From: Chitinophagaceae bacterium
GTDB lineage: Bacteria > Bacteroidota > Bacteroidia > Chitinophagales > Chitinophagaceae
NCBI GenBank assembly: GCA_016721085.1
Contig: JADKJI010000004.1
Coordinates: 124,001 to 188,000, forward strand
Direction: 5' to 3'
Length of the DNA: 64,000 nt
In this document: positions 19,348-28,833 of the stretch, in pieces
How the letters are laid out: each line of letters starts with the position of its first letter
Position numbering within the stretch: the stretch's first letter is position 1
Program-made: the position numbers and the translations under genes
Notes under the pieces: model-generated
Databases searched by the model: none
Seen by the model: only the letters and a program-made list of their open reading frames with translations
Told to the model about the DNA's origin: nothing

Positions 19348-20423
19348 ATGAAAAGAATAGTAACCACAGGGCTAACACTAACTGTGATTGTTTTATTAGC
19401 TGCTTGCTCTTCAAAAGAAGAGAAGGGTAGCTTGAGCGAGAAAAAAACCCAGTTAGCAGATTTGCAAAAAGAACAACAAGCGATTTCCGATAAAATAAAA
19501 ACCCTTGAAGAGGCAATCCAGAAAATGGACACAACTGCCAATTTTGGTTTAACCAAGCAGGTTGTAGTAACACCACTTGTACTGCAGAACTTCTCCCACT
19601 ACATCGACCTGCAAGGCAAGATCGATGCACAGGATATTTCCTATGTATCACCAAGAGGCATGGGTGGCCAGGTGAGATCCTTATTAGTTAAGCAAGGAGA
19701 TCGCGTAAGAAAAGGACAGCTACTGCTTAAGTTGGATGATGCTATTGCCCGTCAGGGATTGGCTTCTGCCCAACAAGGTGCTGAAAGTGTGAAAACACAA
19801 CTCGCCCTTGCAAAGAATCTTTATCAACGTCAGAAAAATCTTTATGATCAGGGAATTGGTGCTGAAGTGCAACTCCTGAATTCAAAGAATAATGTGGATG
19901 CTCTGGAGAATCAATTGAAACAAGCAAATGAAGGTATCAAGATGGCTCAGGTACCAGCCGCTTGAAAGCAGTTGTTGATGTACCAGAAAACTATCTGTCA
20001 AGCATCAAAAAAGGAACTGAAGTAATAATTGAGATTCCTGATGTAAATAAGAAAATCACTTCCTCTATTGATGTAATTGGACAACAGATCAATGCTAATT
20101 CAAGAACAGTAATAGCTGAAATAAAAATCCCAACTGATGGCACATTGAAGCCAAATCAGTTAGCAAAGGTTAAAATAAAGGACTATGCCTCCAATAACGC
20201 TATGGTGATTCCAATGATGATTCTTCAGACCGATGAAAAAGGCAAATTTGTTTATGTTGAAGAAACTGAAAAAGGTAAGAAAGTAGCCCGTAAGAAAATG
20301 GTTACTGTTGGAAGCATCTATGGTGAATTCATTGAAGTGCTTAATGGATTGCAGGAAGGAAGTAAACTGATTACAAAAGGATTCCAGGGATTATACGATG
20401 GACAAGCGATTGCTGTTAATTAA
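19348..20423 (+). pseudogene. RND periplasmic adaptor (HlyD/AcrA type) with internal deletion and frameshift
   Basis: Two frames make one membrane-fusion protein. The first (19348-19965) has a lipoprotein signal (IVLLAACSS), a coiled-coil start, a lipoyl-like half GGQVRSLLVKQGDRVRKGQ and the helical hairpin to KMAQ. The second (from about 19953) begins SRLKAVVDVPENY, the beta-barrel domain, and runs to the end. Relatives have about 40 residues between these points, including the second lipoyl half (typically with G and VGE motifs). Those are absent and the frame changes at about 19951. If real, the adaptor is not functional and the pump would be impaired; an assembly error is equally possible. 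Confidence 0.75.
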
Positions 20424-20483
20424 TCTGAATGTTTTAAATGATCAGGCATAAAGCCGGCGTCGCCAAGAATTAAACTGACTATC

Positions 20484-23400
20484 ATGAGTATCAAACATAT
20501 CATATCTGAGAAGATAAAAGGATTTAAACCCACCAACTGGGTTATAGATCATTCCACGGTCACTTATGTGGCCACCATAGCAATTACGCTTTGGGGACTC
20601 AGCATTTTTACCTCCTTGCCTAAGGAACAGTATCCCGACATTGTATTGCCACAGATTAATGTAAGCACTATCTATGCCGGTAACTCTCCAAAAGATATTG
20701 AGAATCTTATTACTCGTCCTATAGAGAAGCAGATTAAAGGTATTAGCGGAGCTCGTATCCATAATATCAAGAGTACTTCTATCCAGGATTTCAGTAACAT
20801 CCTTATCGAATTCGAATCGGATGTTAAAGTAGAAGTAGCTAAACAGAAAGTAAAGGATGCAGTAGATAAAGCGAAAGCGGATCTGCCTAATGACTTAACA
20901 GCTCAGCCAGATGTACTGGAGCTGGCTTTCTCCGACTTTCCAATTATGTTTATCAATGTTACTGGTCCTTACGATGCATTGCAATTGAAGAAATATGCTG
21001 AGGATCTGCAGGACAGGGTAGAAGAACTTCCTGAAGTAACCAGGGCCGACCTTGCAGGTGCCCCTGAAAGGGAAATTCAGATCAACGTAGATAAATATAA
21101 GATGGAAGCTTCCGGTGTCGGATTTAACGACATCGCGCAATCCATCTCAAATGAAAACAGGGATATCAGTGCCGGTAATATCAAGATCGGTGATATGCAA
21201 CCAACTATCCAGGTTAGGGGACAGTTCATCCGTGCTGAGGATATGAATAGTATCATCATCAAGAATATCTACGGACAACCTATTTATCTTAAAGATATTG
21301 CCCAGATAATTGATACCGTTAAAGAGAAAGAAAGTTATACCCGTATCAATGGTAAGAACGTTGTAACGCTTCAGATTGTAAAGAGGTCAGGTGAAAACCT
21401 AATCAATACTTCTGAAAAGATAAATGCCATCATAGATGAATTAAAGAAAGGAGCTTATCCTCCCGACCTCGATATATCTATAAGTGGTGACCAAAGTATC
21501 CCTACACGTATATCTTTCAATGAACTGATCAATACCATTGTTATCGGGTTCATACTTGTATTATTGGTATTGATGTTCTTCATGGGAGTAAGTAATGCGT
21601 TTTTCGTTGCATTAAGTGTTCCATTAAGTGTGTTTGTTGCTTTCCTGTTTATTCCAGCTGCGGATAATATCGTTGGTACATCAATCACATTGAACTTCAT
21701 TGTGTTATTTGGACTATTGTTCGGGCTAGGAATCATTGTGGATGATGCGATCGTGGTAATCGAGAATACACACCGGATATTCGGGAATGGAAAAATTCCG
21801 ATAAAGACGGCAGCAAAAACTGCCGCAGGGGAAGTGTTCGCACCGGTACTTTCAGGTACAGTAACCACACTTGCTCCATTCTTCCCATTATTATTCTGGC
21901 CAGGTATCATCGGTAAATTCATGATTTACCTGCCTACAATCCTGATCCTTACATTGAGTGCATCATTGATAGTAGCCTTCCTTATCAACCCCTTGTTCGC
22001 TACCTCTTTCATGAGACCCGAACATTACCCTGATATAGAACCGAAAAAGGCAATTTTCAAGAAGAAATGGTTCTGGGCATTTGTGGCAGTGGCATTAATA
22101 TCTTATGCATTCGGAAATTTCGGATTTGGAAACTTTATGAGCATGCTTGTGCTGTTGTTTATCCTTAATAAGTATGTTATTCATGACCTGATTCATAATT
22201 TCCAGGCTAAAGTGCTGCCTTCCCTGATGAATAGATATGAGCGTGGTTTGAAATGGGCATTAAAGAAAAACCGTCCGGGATGGCTTTTAGCATCAACTTT
22301 CGGATTGTTTATCATTGCAGCTATAGCACTTACAATATCTATAGTTTCTGGTCGTACAAAAACTTCATTCTTCCCAAGTGGTGACCCTAAAGTGGTTTTT
22401 GTGTACCTCAAGATGCCGATTGGTACCAAGACAAATGTCACCGATAGTGTTACGCAAATATTGGAAGGAAAGGTTTTCAAAGCTTTAGGTACAAACAATC
22501 CTATTGTAGAGTCAGTAATTACAAATGTTGCAGTAGGTGCTACCGATCCTTTCCAGGGAGAAAGAGGAACACAACCGCATCTTGGTAGAATACAAATATC
22601 ATTCGTTGAATTCGATAAACGAATGGGTCAAAGTACAGTCGATTATGTAGAACGTATTCGTTCAGAAATTAAACCTATTGCTGGTGCAGAAGTGACCATT
22701 CAGGGTCAGCAAAATGGACCTTCTAATGGGGCGCCTGTAAATATTGAAGTGGTTGGAGAAGATTTTGAAGAAATCTCTTCTACAGCAGTTAATCTGAAAA
22801 ACTATCTGGATGGTATAAATGTGCCAGGTGTTGAAAAACTGAAAATGGATGTGGATGTAACACGCCCTGAGCTCACGCTTACCATTGACAGAGAGAGGGC
22901 ATTAAGGGAAGGATTGAGCACTGGTCAAATTGCCAGCGAACTCAGAACAGCCTTATTCGGACGTGAAGCCAGCAAGCTGAAAGACGGTGAAGATGAATTC
23001 AAGATACAGATTCGTTATACAGACCAGATGCGTAACAGTCTTTCTGATCTTCAGAACATGAAAATCACCTATCGCGATTTCACATCTGGTGCTATTCGTC
23101 AGGTGCCCATCAGTAGTTTGGTGAAATTCCAGTATAATAATACGCTGGGTGGTATCAAACGTAAGAATCTGAAACGAATGATTACCATTTATTCTAACCT
23201 TATCGATGGCTTTGATCCAAACAGGGTAAACCTGGAAGTGAAGAAGGCAATCGATAATTTCAAAGGCAAACCAGAAAGTATCATTATCCGTCAAACAGGT
23301 CAACAGGAAGAACAACAAGAAACTCTTGGCTTCCTGGGTACAGCAATGATTATGGCACTCGGCCTGATCTTCGGTATCCTTGTATTGCAATTCAATTCAC

Positions 23401-24020
23401 TTAGTAAGCCATTCATTGTATTGACAGAAATATTCTTCAGTATTATTGGAGTGTTGTTAGGTTTTGCAATTACAGGTATGACCATGTCTACAATATTTGT
23501 AGCCTTAGGTGTTGTTGGATTAGCCGGTATAGTCGTCAAGAACGCCATCCTTCTTATTGAGTTCACTGATGAACTGAGAGGAAGAGGTATCCGAACTAAA
23601 GAAGCAGTTATACAAGCGGGTAAGATTCGTATCATCCCTGTATTGCTGACAGCTTTGGCCACTATATTAGGACTGTTACCACTGGCAATCGGATTGAATA
23701 TCGACTGGTTGAAACTATTCACTCACCTGAATCCGCATATTTTCATTGGTGGTGATAGTGTTGCCTTCTGGGGACCATTATCCTGGACCTTGATCTTCGG
23801 TCTCATATTCGCCTTCTTCATGACGCTGTTGATGGTACCTTCAATGTACCTGATATCAGAACGTCTGCGCAGGCCAATGGCGAAGTTCTATGGCACCAAG
23901 TGGGTCGCAGTACTCGGATTTACAGGACCGTTCTTCTTTATCCTTGTATTGTTTATGTGGGTAGTGCGTAAGTTCCAGGGGAAGCCAATGATTCCAAAAT
24001 TGTTGGGTTTCAAAAAGTAA
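20484..24020 (+). CDS. RND family efflux transporter permease
   Basis: A 1178-residue inner-membrane proton antiporter of the AcrB/HAE1 type. The N-terminal helix is followed by the porter domain (GISGARIHNIKSTSIQDFSN). GLGIIVDDAIVVIENTHRIF carries the proton-relay aspartates in TM4, and GLAGIVVKNAILLIEF marks TM10. It is longer than AcrB because of an insert between the two halves, about 22050-22200, that adds one or two hydrophobic segments (FWAFVAVALISYAFGNFGF, LVLLFILNKYVI). It is the pump of the tetR operon. Substrates are unknown; drugs, bile-like detergents or lipids are plausible. Confidence 0.93.
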   Translation: MSIKHIISEKIKGFKPTNWVIDHSTVTYVATIAITLWGLSIFTSLPKEQYPDIVLPQINVSTIYAGNSPKDIENLITRPIEKQIKGISGARIHNIKSTSIQDFSNILIEFESDVKVEVAKQKVKDAVDKAKADLPNDLTAQPDVLELAFSDFPIMFINVTGPYDALQLKKYAEDLQDRVEELPEVTRADLAGAPEREIQINVDKYKMEASGVGFNDIAQSISNENRDISAGNIKIGDMQPTIQVRGQFIRAEDMNSIIIKNIYGQPIYLKDIAQIIDTVKEKESYTRINGKNVVTLQIVKRSGENLINTSEKINAIIDELKKGAYPPDLDISISGDQSIPTRISFNELINTIVIGFILVLLVLMFFMGVSNAFFVALSVPLSVFVAFLFIPAADNIVGTSITLNFIVLFGLLFGLGIIVDDAIVVIENTHRIFGNGKIPIKTAAKTAAGEVFAPVLSGTVTTLAPFFPLLFWPGIIGKFMIYLPTILILTLSASLIVAFLINPLFATSFMRPEHYPDIEPKKAIFKKKWFWAFVAVALISYAFGNFGFGNFMSMLVLLFILNKYVIHDLIHNFQAKVLPSLMNRYERGLKWALKKNRPGWLLASTFGLFIIAAIALTISIVSGRTKTSFFPSGDPKVVFVYLKMPIGTKTNVTDSVTQILEGKVFKALGTNNPIVESVITNVAVGATDPFQGERGTQPHLGRIQISFVEFDKRMGQSTVDYVERIRSEIKPIAGAEVTIQGQQNGPSNGAPVNIEVVGEDFEEISSTAVNLKNYLDGINVPGVEKLKMDVDVTRPELTLTIDRERALREGLSTGQIASELRTALFGREASKLKDGEDEFKIQIRYTDQMRNSLSDLQNMKITYRDFTSGAIRQVPISSLVKFQYNNTLGGIKRKNLKRMITIYSNLIDGFDPNRVNLEVKKAIDNFKGKPESIIIRQTGQQEEQQETLGFLGTAMIMALGLIFGILVLQFNSLSKPFIVLTEIFFSIIGVLLGFAITGMTMSTIFVALGVVGLAGIVVKNAILLIEFTDELRGRGIRTKEAVIQAGKIRIIPVLLTALATILGLLPLAIGLNIDWLKLFTHLNPHIFIGGDSVAFWGPLSWTLIFGLIFAFFMTLLMVPSMYLISERLRRPMAKFYGTKWVAVLGFTGPFFFILVLFMWVVRKFQGKPMIPKLLGFKK

Positions 24021-24043
24021 GAATATTTAAGCTATATAGTTAG

Positions 24044-24071
24044 AAGCCCCTCTAGTGAGGGGCTTTTTTTT
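24044..24071 (+). terminator. Terminator of the efflux operon
   Basis: Stem AAGCCCCTC/GAGGGGCTT with a TAGT loop, followed by eight T. It lies 23 bases after the RND pump stop codon. Confidence 0.93.
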
Positions 24072-24110
24072 GTGTTTGGATAACCGGGAAGACGGGAAAG
24101 GCTTTGTTTG

Positions 24111-24151
24111 AGATGTCATCTCCCGAGATGACATCTCGGGAGATGACATCT
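24111..24151. repeat. Near-perfect 41-base palindrome
   Basis: Arms of 20 bases (AGATGTCATCTCCCGAGATG and its complement) around one central base. The word GATGACATCTC or its inverse is repeated inside it. It is the same size class as the palindromes at 8876 and 51648 but has a different sequence. Confidence 0.85.
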
Positions 24152-24281
24152 GAAGAGGGTTTTCCCATTCTTTCAGGTGTTTTTCTCAAGGTTAACAACC
24201 TCACTTTCCGCTCCTCACAAAAACGTATTACTTATTACGTACAACTTAAAACTCTACTTATCTTCATAAAAAATTTTATCC

Positions 24282-25078
24282 ATGCGTACGAACCATGAAA
24301 TTGACTATCGCATCATTGGAGAAGAGATGCAATATGTAGAAGTGGAACTTGATCCACAAGAAACCGCCATTGCTGAAAGTGGCGCCTTTATGATGATGGA
24401 TGATGGCATCCAAATGGAAACCGTTTTTGGAGATGGTTCCAAACAACAAAGCGGCGGACTATTAGGAAAACTGATGTCGGCTGGTAAAAGGGTACTCACC
24501 GGTGAAAGCCTGTTTATGACTGCCTTCACTAATATCGGTCAGGGAAAAAGAAAGTGAGTTTCGCTTCCCCTTATCCAGGAAAAATTATCCCACTTGACTT
24601 AATGAACTATAACGGCAAGATTGTTTGTCAGAAAGACGCTTTCCTGTGTGCCGCTAAAGGTGTAAGCATCGGCATCGAATTCCAACGTAAGCTAGGAACT
24701 GGATTATTTGGTGGTGAAGGATTCATCATGCAAAAACTAGAAGGAGATGGAATGGCTTTTGTTCATGCCGGTGGACATGTATTTGAAAGAGATCTTCAAC
24801 CAGGGGAATTCCTTCGAATAGATACAGGCTGCTTAGTAGCCTATACCCAAACTGTTGACTACGATATCCAGTTCGTAGGAGGTATCAAGAACACCTTATT
24901 CGGTGGAGAAGGTCTTTTCTTTGCCACCCTCCGCGGTCCCGGTAAAGTATGGATCCAAACATTACCAATAAGTCGTCTCGCCAGCCGCATCATTTCATAC
25001 GGAGGCTTCCGCAGAAAAGAAGAAGGAAGTATTTTGGGGGGATTGGGAAATATGATTGATGGGGATGGATGGAGATGA
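24282..25078 (+). CDS. AIM24 / TIGR00266 family protein, one frameshift
   Basis: Joined across one shift this is a protein of about 265 residues, the usual length of the TIGR00266 (AIM24-like) family. It starts NHEIDYRIIGEEMQYVEVEL, has ESGAFMMMDDGIQMET, then VSFASPYPGKIIPLDL and GEFLRIDTGCLVAY, and ends in a glycine-rich GGLGNMIDG. The break is in the A-run 24545-24549. One extra A restores GKKKVSF, so a sequencing deletion is likely. The family forms a beta-rich trimeric cytoplasmic protein of unknown function. No operon partner is evident. Confidence 0.8.
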
Positions 25079-25278
25079 GGAATTTTGAAAATGAAACAGC
25101 GGAATACAAATGTGAAGATGTGGAAATGTGAAAATGTGGAAATTGAACAGCCGAATACATTCAATATATAAAGTCATTTTATAAGAACGAACCTGCTTAA
25201 TTATTAATTAGCCGGCTGCTTAATTACCACATTTCCACATTTTCAAATTTTCAAATTTTCAAATTTTCAAATTCCCCA
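25079..25278. repeat. TTTGAAAA / ATGTGGAAA ladder pair, array A2
   Basis: The whole gap between two genes is repeat. A left ladder (GAAATGTGAAAATGTGGAAA) carries two copies of the linking word (CAGCGGAATACA at 25097 and CAGCCGAATACA at 25148). It faces a right inverted ladder at about 25228-25275 (CACATTTTCAAATTTTCAAA). It begins directly at the AIM24 stop and ends two bases before the BI-1 stop. Confidence 0.75.
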
Positions 25279-25279
25279 A

Positions 25280-26041
25280 TTAACGTCTCCCACTCATCTT
25301 CACCAACAACCTCAACACTTCAATATACAACCAAACAATTGTCACCATTAAGCCGAAAGCACCATACCATTCCATGTATTTAGGAGCGCCCATGGCTACA
25401 CCCTGGTCTATTTGGTCGAAATCGAGAATGAGATTGAGCGCGGCAATAGCAACTACTATTAGTGAGAATATGATTCCGAATGTGGTGCTTTCGTGAATGA
25501 AGGGAATGCTTATATGAAAAGCATATCTCAATACTATAGCAATAAAATAGAATAATGCAATTCCTGCTGTTGCTGTGAATACTACAGCTTTGAATTTTTC
25601 GGTGGCTTTAATGATCCCGAAACGATATAAAAGAAACATCCCTATAACTGTTCCGAATGTGATTACTACGGCCTGCATTATTATTCCAGGAGCAGTTTCG
25701 GCAAAGGCGTTATTGAAATAAACTGATATTCCTCCAAGAAAAACACCCTCCATTATTGCATAAATGGGTGCTCCATATGGCGACCACTGAGGCTTGAAAG
25801 CAAGTACTATAGCAATTATGAAACCGATAATAGCAGCACCTATCATCCACCCGAATATTGAAGGTATTGTAGCAGCATACTGCCAGGTAATAGCAGCCGC
25901 GGCTATCAATAAAACCATAAGGATACTCATTTTATTAAGTGTTCCTTTCTCTGTCATGGTTTCGGTACTATCTACCGATAAACTTTTACTGAAAAATTTC
26001 TCACTTAATGCCGGATTACCGGATTGAAAATTCAATGCCAT
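25280..26041 (-). CDS. Bax inhibitor-1 / YccA family membrane protein
   Basis: A 253-residue inner-membrane protein with seven predicted helices and a cytoplasmic N-terminus (NFQSGNPALSEKFF) typical of the Bacteroidota branch of the BI-1/YccA family. The end FDQIDQGVAMGAPKYMEWY followed by ALGLMVTIVW-like helices (AFGLMVTIVWLYIEVLRLL) is conserved. Family members are proposed calcium-leak or stress-related membrane proteins; the role here is inferred only from family. It is a single gene on the minus strand flanked by repeat ladders. Confidence 0.88.
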   Translation of the reverse strand: MALNFQSGNPALSEKFFSKSLSVDSTETMTEKGTLNKMSILMVLLIAAAAITWQYAATIPSIFGWMIGAAIIGFIIAIVLAFKPQWSPYGAPIYAIMEGVFLGGISVYFNNAFAETAPGIIMQAVVITFGTVIGMFLLYRFGIIKATEKFKAVVFTATAGIALFYFIAIVLRYAFHISIPFIHESTTFGIIFSLIVVAIAALNLILDFDQIDQGVAMGAPKYMEWYGAFGLMVTIVWLYIEVLRLLVKMSGRR

Positions 26042-26082
26042 ATTAGGTAGTTTAGGGTTGTTGAAAGTTAAGATACAAACAA

Positions 26083-26962
26083 TTATTGGGAGCTCATAGT
26101 CGATTTAACCTGGGTGTTGGCATTAATCAATCCTATCAATAATTCTTTTACCACACCGAACTGTGTCCAGGGAATAAAGTGATTCTCCTCAGGGAATAAT
26201 ATCACTTTTACTGATTTTGCGTTTGTAAGCATCTTCTTATCGTATTCAACATTACTTACAGGTACCAACACATCCTTATTTCCATGAAGTATGTAGACGT
26301 CGCAATTGATTTTTGGGGAAATCAGCCTTCAAATCCACCAGATCTTTTTTAAGATACCAAAGCTCTTCATTGCTGGGTCTCATGGCCCCTGGAACCAGAA
26401 AGTTCAATGGTGTTTTATAAAGCCATGGCCTCCATTTTTCGGGTTTTTCTGCAGCAGGATCATTGGAGCCTGCTAATTGCACCATTCCTGAAAAAACTCC
26501 GGGGTTATCTGCCACCAGCTTTATAGCCATCGGCCCACCCAGAGAATGCCCCACTATATAAGCTGGTTTCTTATTGTCGAGCATATAGAATATAGGGCTT
26601 ATCAGCTCCGACTGACGTTGCAGGTTAACCGCATCACCAAAATCGCTATATCCAAAACCGGGTCGATCGATTGATATAAGTCTAAATTGCTGTAGTAATT
26701 GACTGTCTTTCAAATATCCTGCAAATGCATCCCAACTTCCAGGTGTACCATGTATGAAGTATATAGTTGGGAATGTATCATTGCCTGTTTTTGCATAATG
26801 AATATGTCTGCCATCAATAGTCTTTGTATCGGTAGTAAGCGCCACTCCCTTCTCAGCAAACTCGCTCTTCATCTTTGAATCTGCTTTCCTGAATGTCATA
26901 CAGCTCTGGGCAAATATGATCCAGGCGATGAGGAAGAGGAGGAGGAGTTTGAGGGAGCGCAT
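26083..26962 (-). CDS. Alpha/beta hydrolase, one frameshift
   Basis: Joined across one shift this is a protein of about 292 residues. The N-terminus has a lipoprotein-like signal (LFLIAWIIFAQSC). The fold elements are the oxyanion region IYFIHGTPGSWDAF, the nucleophile elbow VGHSLGGPMA (Ser about 140), an acid in HGNKDVLVP and the histidine in PEENHFIPW. The T-run at 26310-26314 is one base too long; removing one restores FPKINCDVYILHGNKD. It probably hydrolyses an ester at the cell envelope; the substrate is unknown. It is a single gene with repeat arrays upstream. Confidence 0.8.
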
Positions 26963-26968
26963 GGAGGA

Positions 26969-27225
26969 ATTTGAATGTAATTAGAAAATGTGAAAATATG
27001 GAAATGTGAAAATTGAACAGCCGAATACAAATTTGAAGATTTGAAAATGTGGTAATGAAATAGCCAGTAAGCTCTGAATTAGCAATGCATCCCCTAATTC
27101 TAAACTTTATCTTTCAATTGTACTTGGCTGTTCAATTTCCACATTTTCTACTTTTCACACTTCCTAATTTGTATTCGGCTGTTTCATTTCCACATTTCAT
27201 ATGGGGCTTCCACATTTCTAATTTC
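26969..27225. repeat. Ladder pair with linking words, array A3
   Basis: A left ladder (GAAAATGTGAAAATATGGAA) with CAGCCGAATACA at 27019-27030 faces an inverted right ladder with the inverse word at 27171-27182 and further units to about 27225. The right part overlaps the last codons of ricT, which ends at 27184. Confidence 0.75.
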
Positions 27226-28599
27226 ATTCCAATTTGTATCAGGCTTTTTGGGCTCAATCGTTGGCCTTGGTCCCTGAGGACGCGGACCCTGCGGCCTTTG
27301 TTGCTGTGGACCTTGTGGACCCTGAGGTCTTTGCTGTGGCCCGCCAGGTTTTGGTCCCTGATTTGGTCTTTGACCTTGTGGTGGCCTTGGACCTTGCTGT
27401 TGTTGGGGGCCTTGTGGTCTTGGACCCTGACCTTGTGGTCTGTTCTGTTGTTGCCTTTGTCCCTGACCCTGACCTTGGTTTCCACCGTGACGTTTTTTCT
27501 TATCCGCTTTTTCGAGACTTTTTAATGTTATCTGACCAACTACATCAACAAATTCCGGTTCAATTTCCTTCGGCTTCATAGTAGTTACATCCACAGCTTC
27601 GAGTTCATCAGGAATTACACCTTGTGCATTGAGTTGTTTTATCTTCTTAACCCTTTCAATAGTTACAGGGTATTGTTTATTACTGTCTGGTAAAGTATAC
27701 CACATCAGGTTTTTGAAAATGTCTTTCTTTATAAGGAAGGCATTTCCTTTTGCCACTTTCAATACATCTGCATTTTCAGGGAAATGTTGCAGTGCATCCA
27801 GGTAGGTATCGAGTTCATAGTTAAGGCAGCATTTCAAACGGCCGCACTGACCACTTAATTTAGATTGGTTGATGGATAAGTTCTGGTAACGGGCGGCAGT
27901 AGTATTTACAGATTTGAAATCGGTTAGCCAGCTGCTGCAACATAATTCACGACCACAACTTCCGATACCACCCACTTTAGCTGCTTCCTGACGGGCACCG
28001 ATCTGGCGCATCTCCACTTTTACTTTGAATTCGCGGGCATATACTTTTATAAGCTCACGGAAATCGACACGGTCATCAGCTATATAATAGAAGGTAGCTT
28101 TTCTGCCATCAGCCTGCATTTCCACTTCGCTGATCTTCATGCCAAGGTTCAATTGCTTTGCAATGGCGCGGGAACGAATCACAGCTTCTGCCTCTCTGGC
28201 TTTCTGCTGTTCCATCTGTTCTATATCGCGGTCGGTGGCTCTGCGTAAGACTTTCTTTATTTCGGGATCAGTTTCAGGAGTGCCGCTTTTCTTTAATTGG
28301 ATACGTACGATTTCACCTGTTAGGGAAACAACGCCTACATCAAAGCCTGCAACCCCTTCAACGGTCACCATATCGCCTTTCTCAAAAAGATTCGTGGTAT
28401 TGTTACGGAAGAAATCTTTGCGGCTGCCATTATTGAAACTTACTTCCATTACCCGGCAGGCGCTATCAACATCTGCAATGGGCATATTCGCTAACCAGTC
28501 GTAAGCATTCATACGGTTACAACTGCCGCTGCTACAGCCGCCATTGCTCTTGCATCCTAACACTTTTCCTCCCGCTGTGCCACATGAACTACAGCCCAT
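27184..28599 (-). CDS. ricT: PSP1 domain protein (RicT/YaaT-like) with P/Q/G-rich tail
   Basis: A 471-residue protein. Residues 1-30 are cysteine-rich (GCSSCGTAGGKVLGC). The PSP1 domain follows, with the conserved ATFYYIADDRVDFRELIK, CGRELCCSSWL and GQCGRLKCCL that bind an Fe-S cluster in the RicAFT complex of Bacillus. From about residue 373 a tail of some 85 residues is nearly all Pro, Gln, Gly and Arg. The upstream gene on the same strand is holB, as in Bacillus (holB-yaaT). By homology it may help control RNA turnover. The last 15 codons (NEIRNVEAPYEMWK) come from intergenic repeat sequence. Confidence 0.85.
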   Translation of the reverse strand: MGCSSCGTAGGKVLGCKSNGGCSSGSCNRMNAYDWLANMPIADVDSACRVMEVSFNNGSRKDFFRNNTTNLFEKGDMVTVEGVAGFDVGVVSLTGEIVRIQLKKSGTPETDPEIKKVLRRATDRDIEQMEQQKAREAEAVIRSRAIAKQLNLGMKISEVEMQADGRKATFYYIADDRVDFRELIKVYAREFKVKVEMRQIGARQEAAKVGGIGSCGRELCCSSWLTDFKSVNTTAARYQNLSINQSKLSGQCGRLKCCLNYELDTYLDALQHFPENADVLKVAKGNAFLIKKDIFKNLMWYTLPDSNKQYPVTIERVKKIKQLNAQGVIPDELEAVDVTTMKPKEIEPEFVDVVGQITLKSLEKADKKKRHGGNQGQGQGQRQQQNRPQGQGPRPQGPQQQQGPRPPQGQRPNQGPKPGGPQQRPQGPQGPQQQRPQGPRPQGPRPTIEPKKPDTNWNEIRNVEAPYEMWK

Positions 28600-28833
28600 T
28601 ATTAGTAAGGGTTTAAATATGAATAATTATTACAGGGGAAAAGGGGGAAATCCAATCTGAAATGCTGCTGCAACAGCTCTTATAGTACACACTCGCGCTT
28701 AGGTAGCAAACGTTATCAGGGAAAATATAATTGATAAAGAATCAATTAGTTTATTATTAGCACCAAAGTATCGATGTACGTAACGGCAGCAACAGAATCA
28801 CTTTTCTACAACTTCATTTTTCCACATTTTCGC

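Noticed and set aside
27085..27525. Open frame of 146 codons on the plus strand with many Trp and Leu
   Set aside because: It is the antisense of the P/Q/G-rich tail of ricT; the biased codons there keep the opposite strand open.
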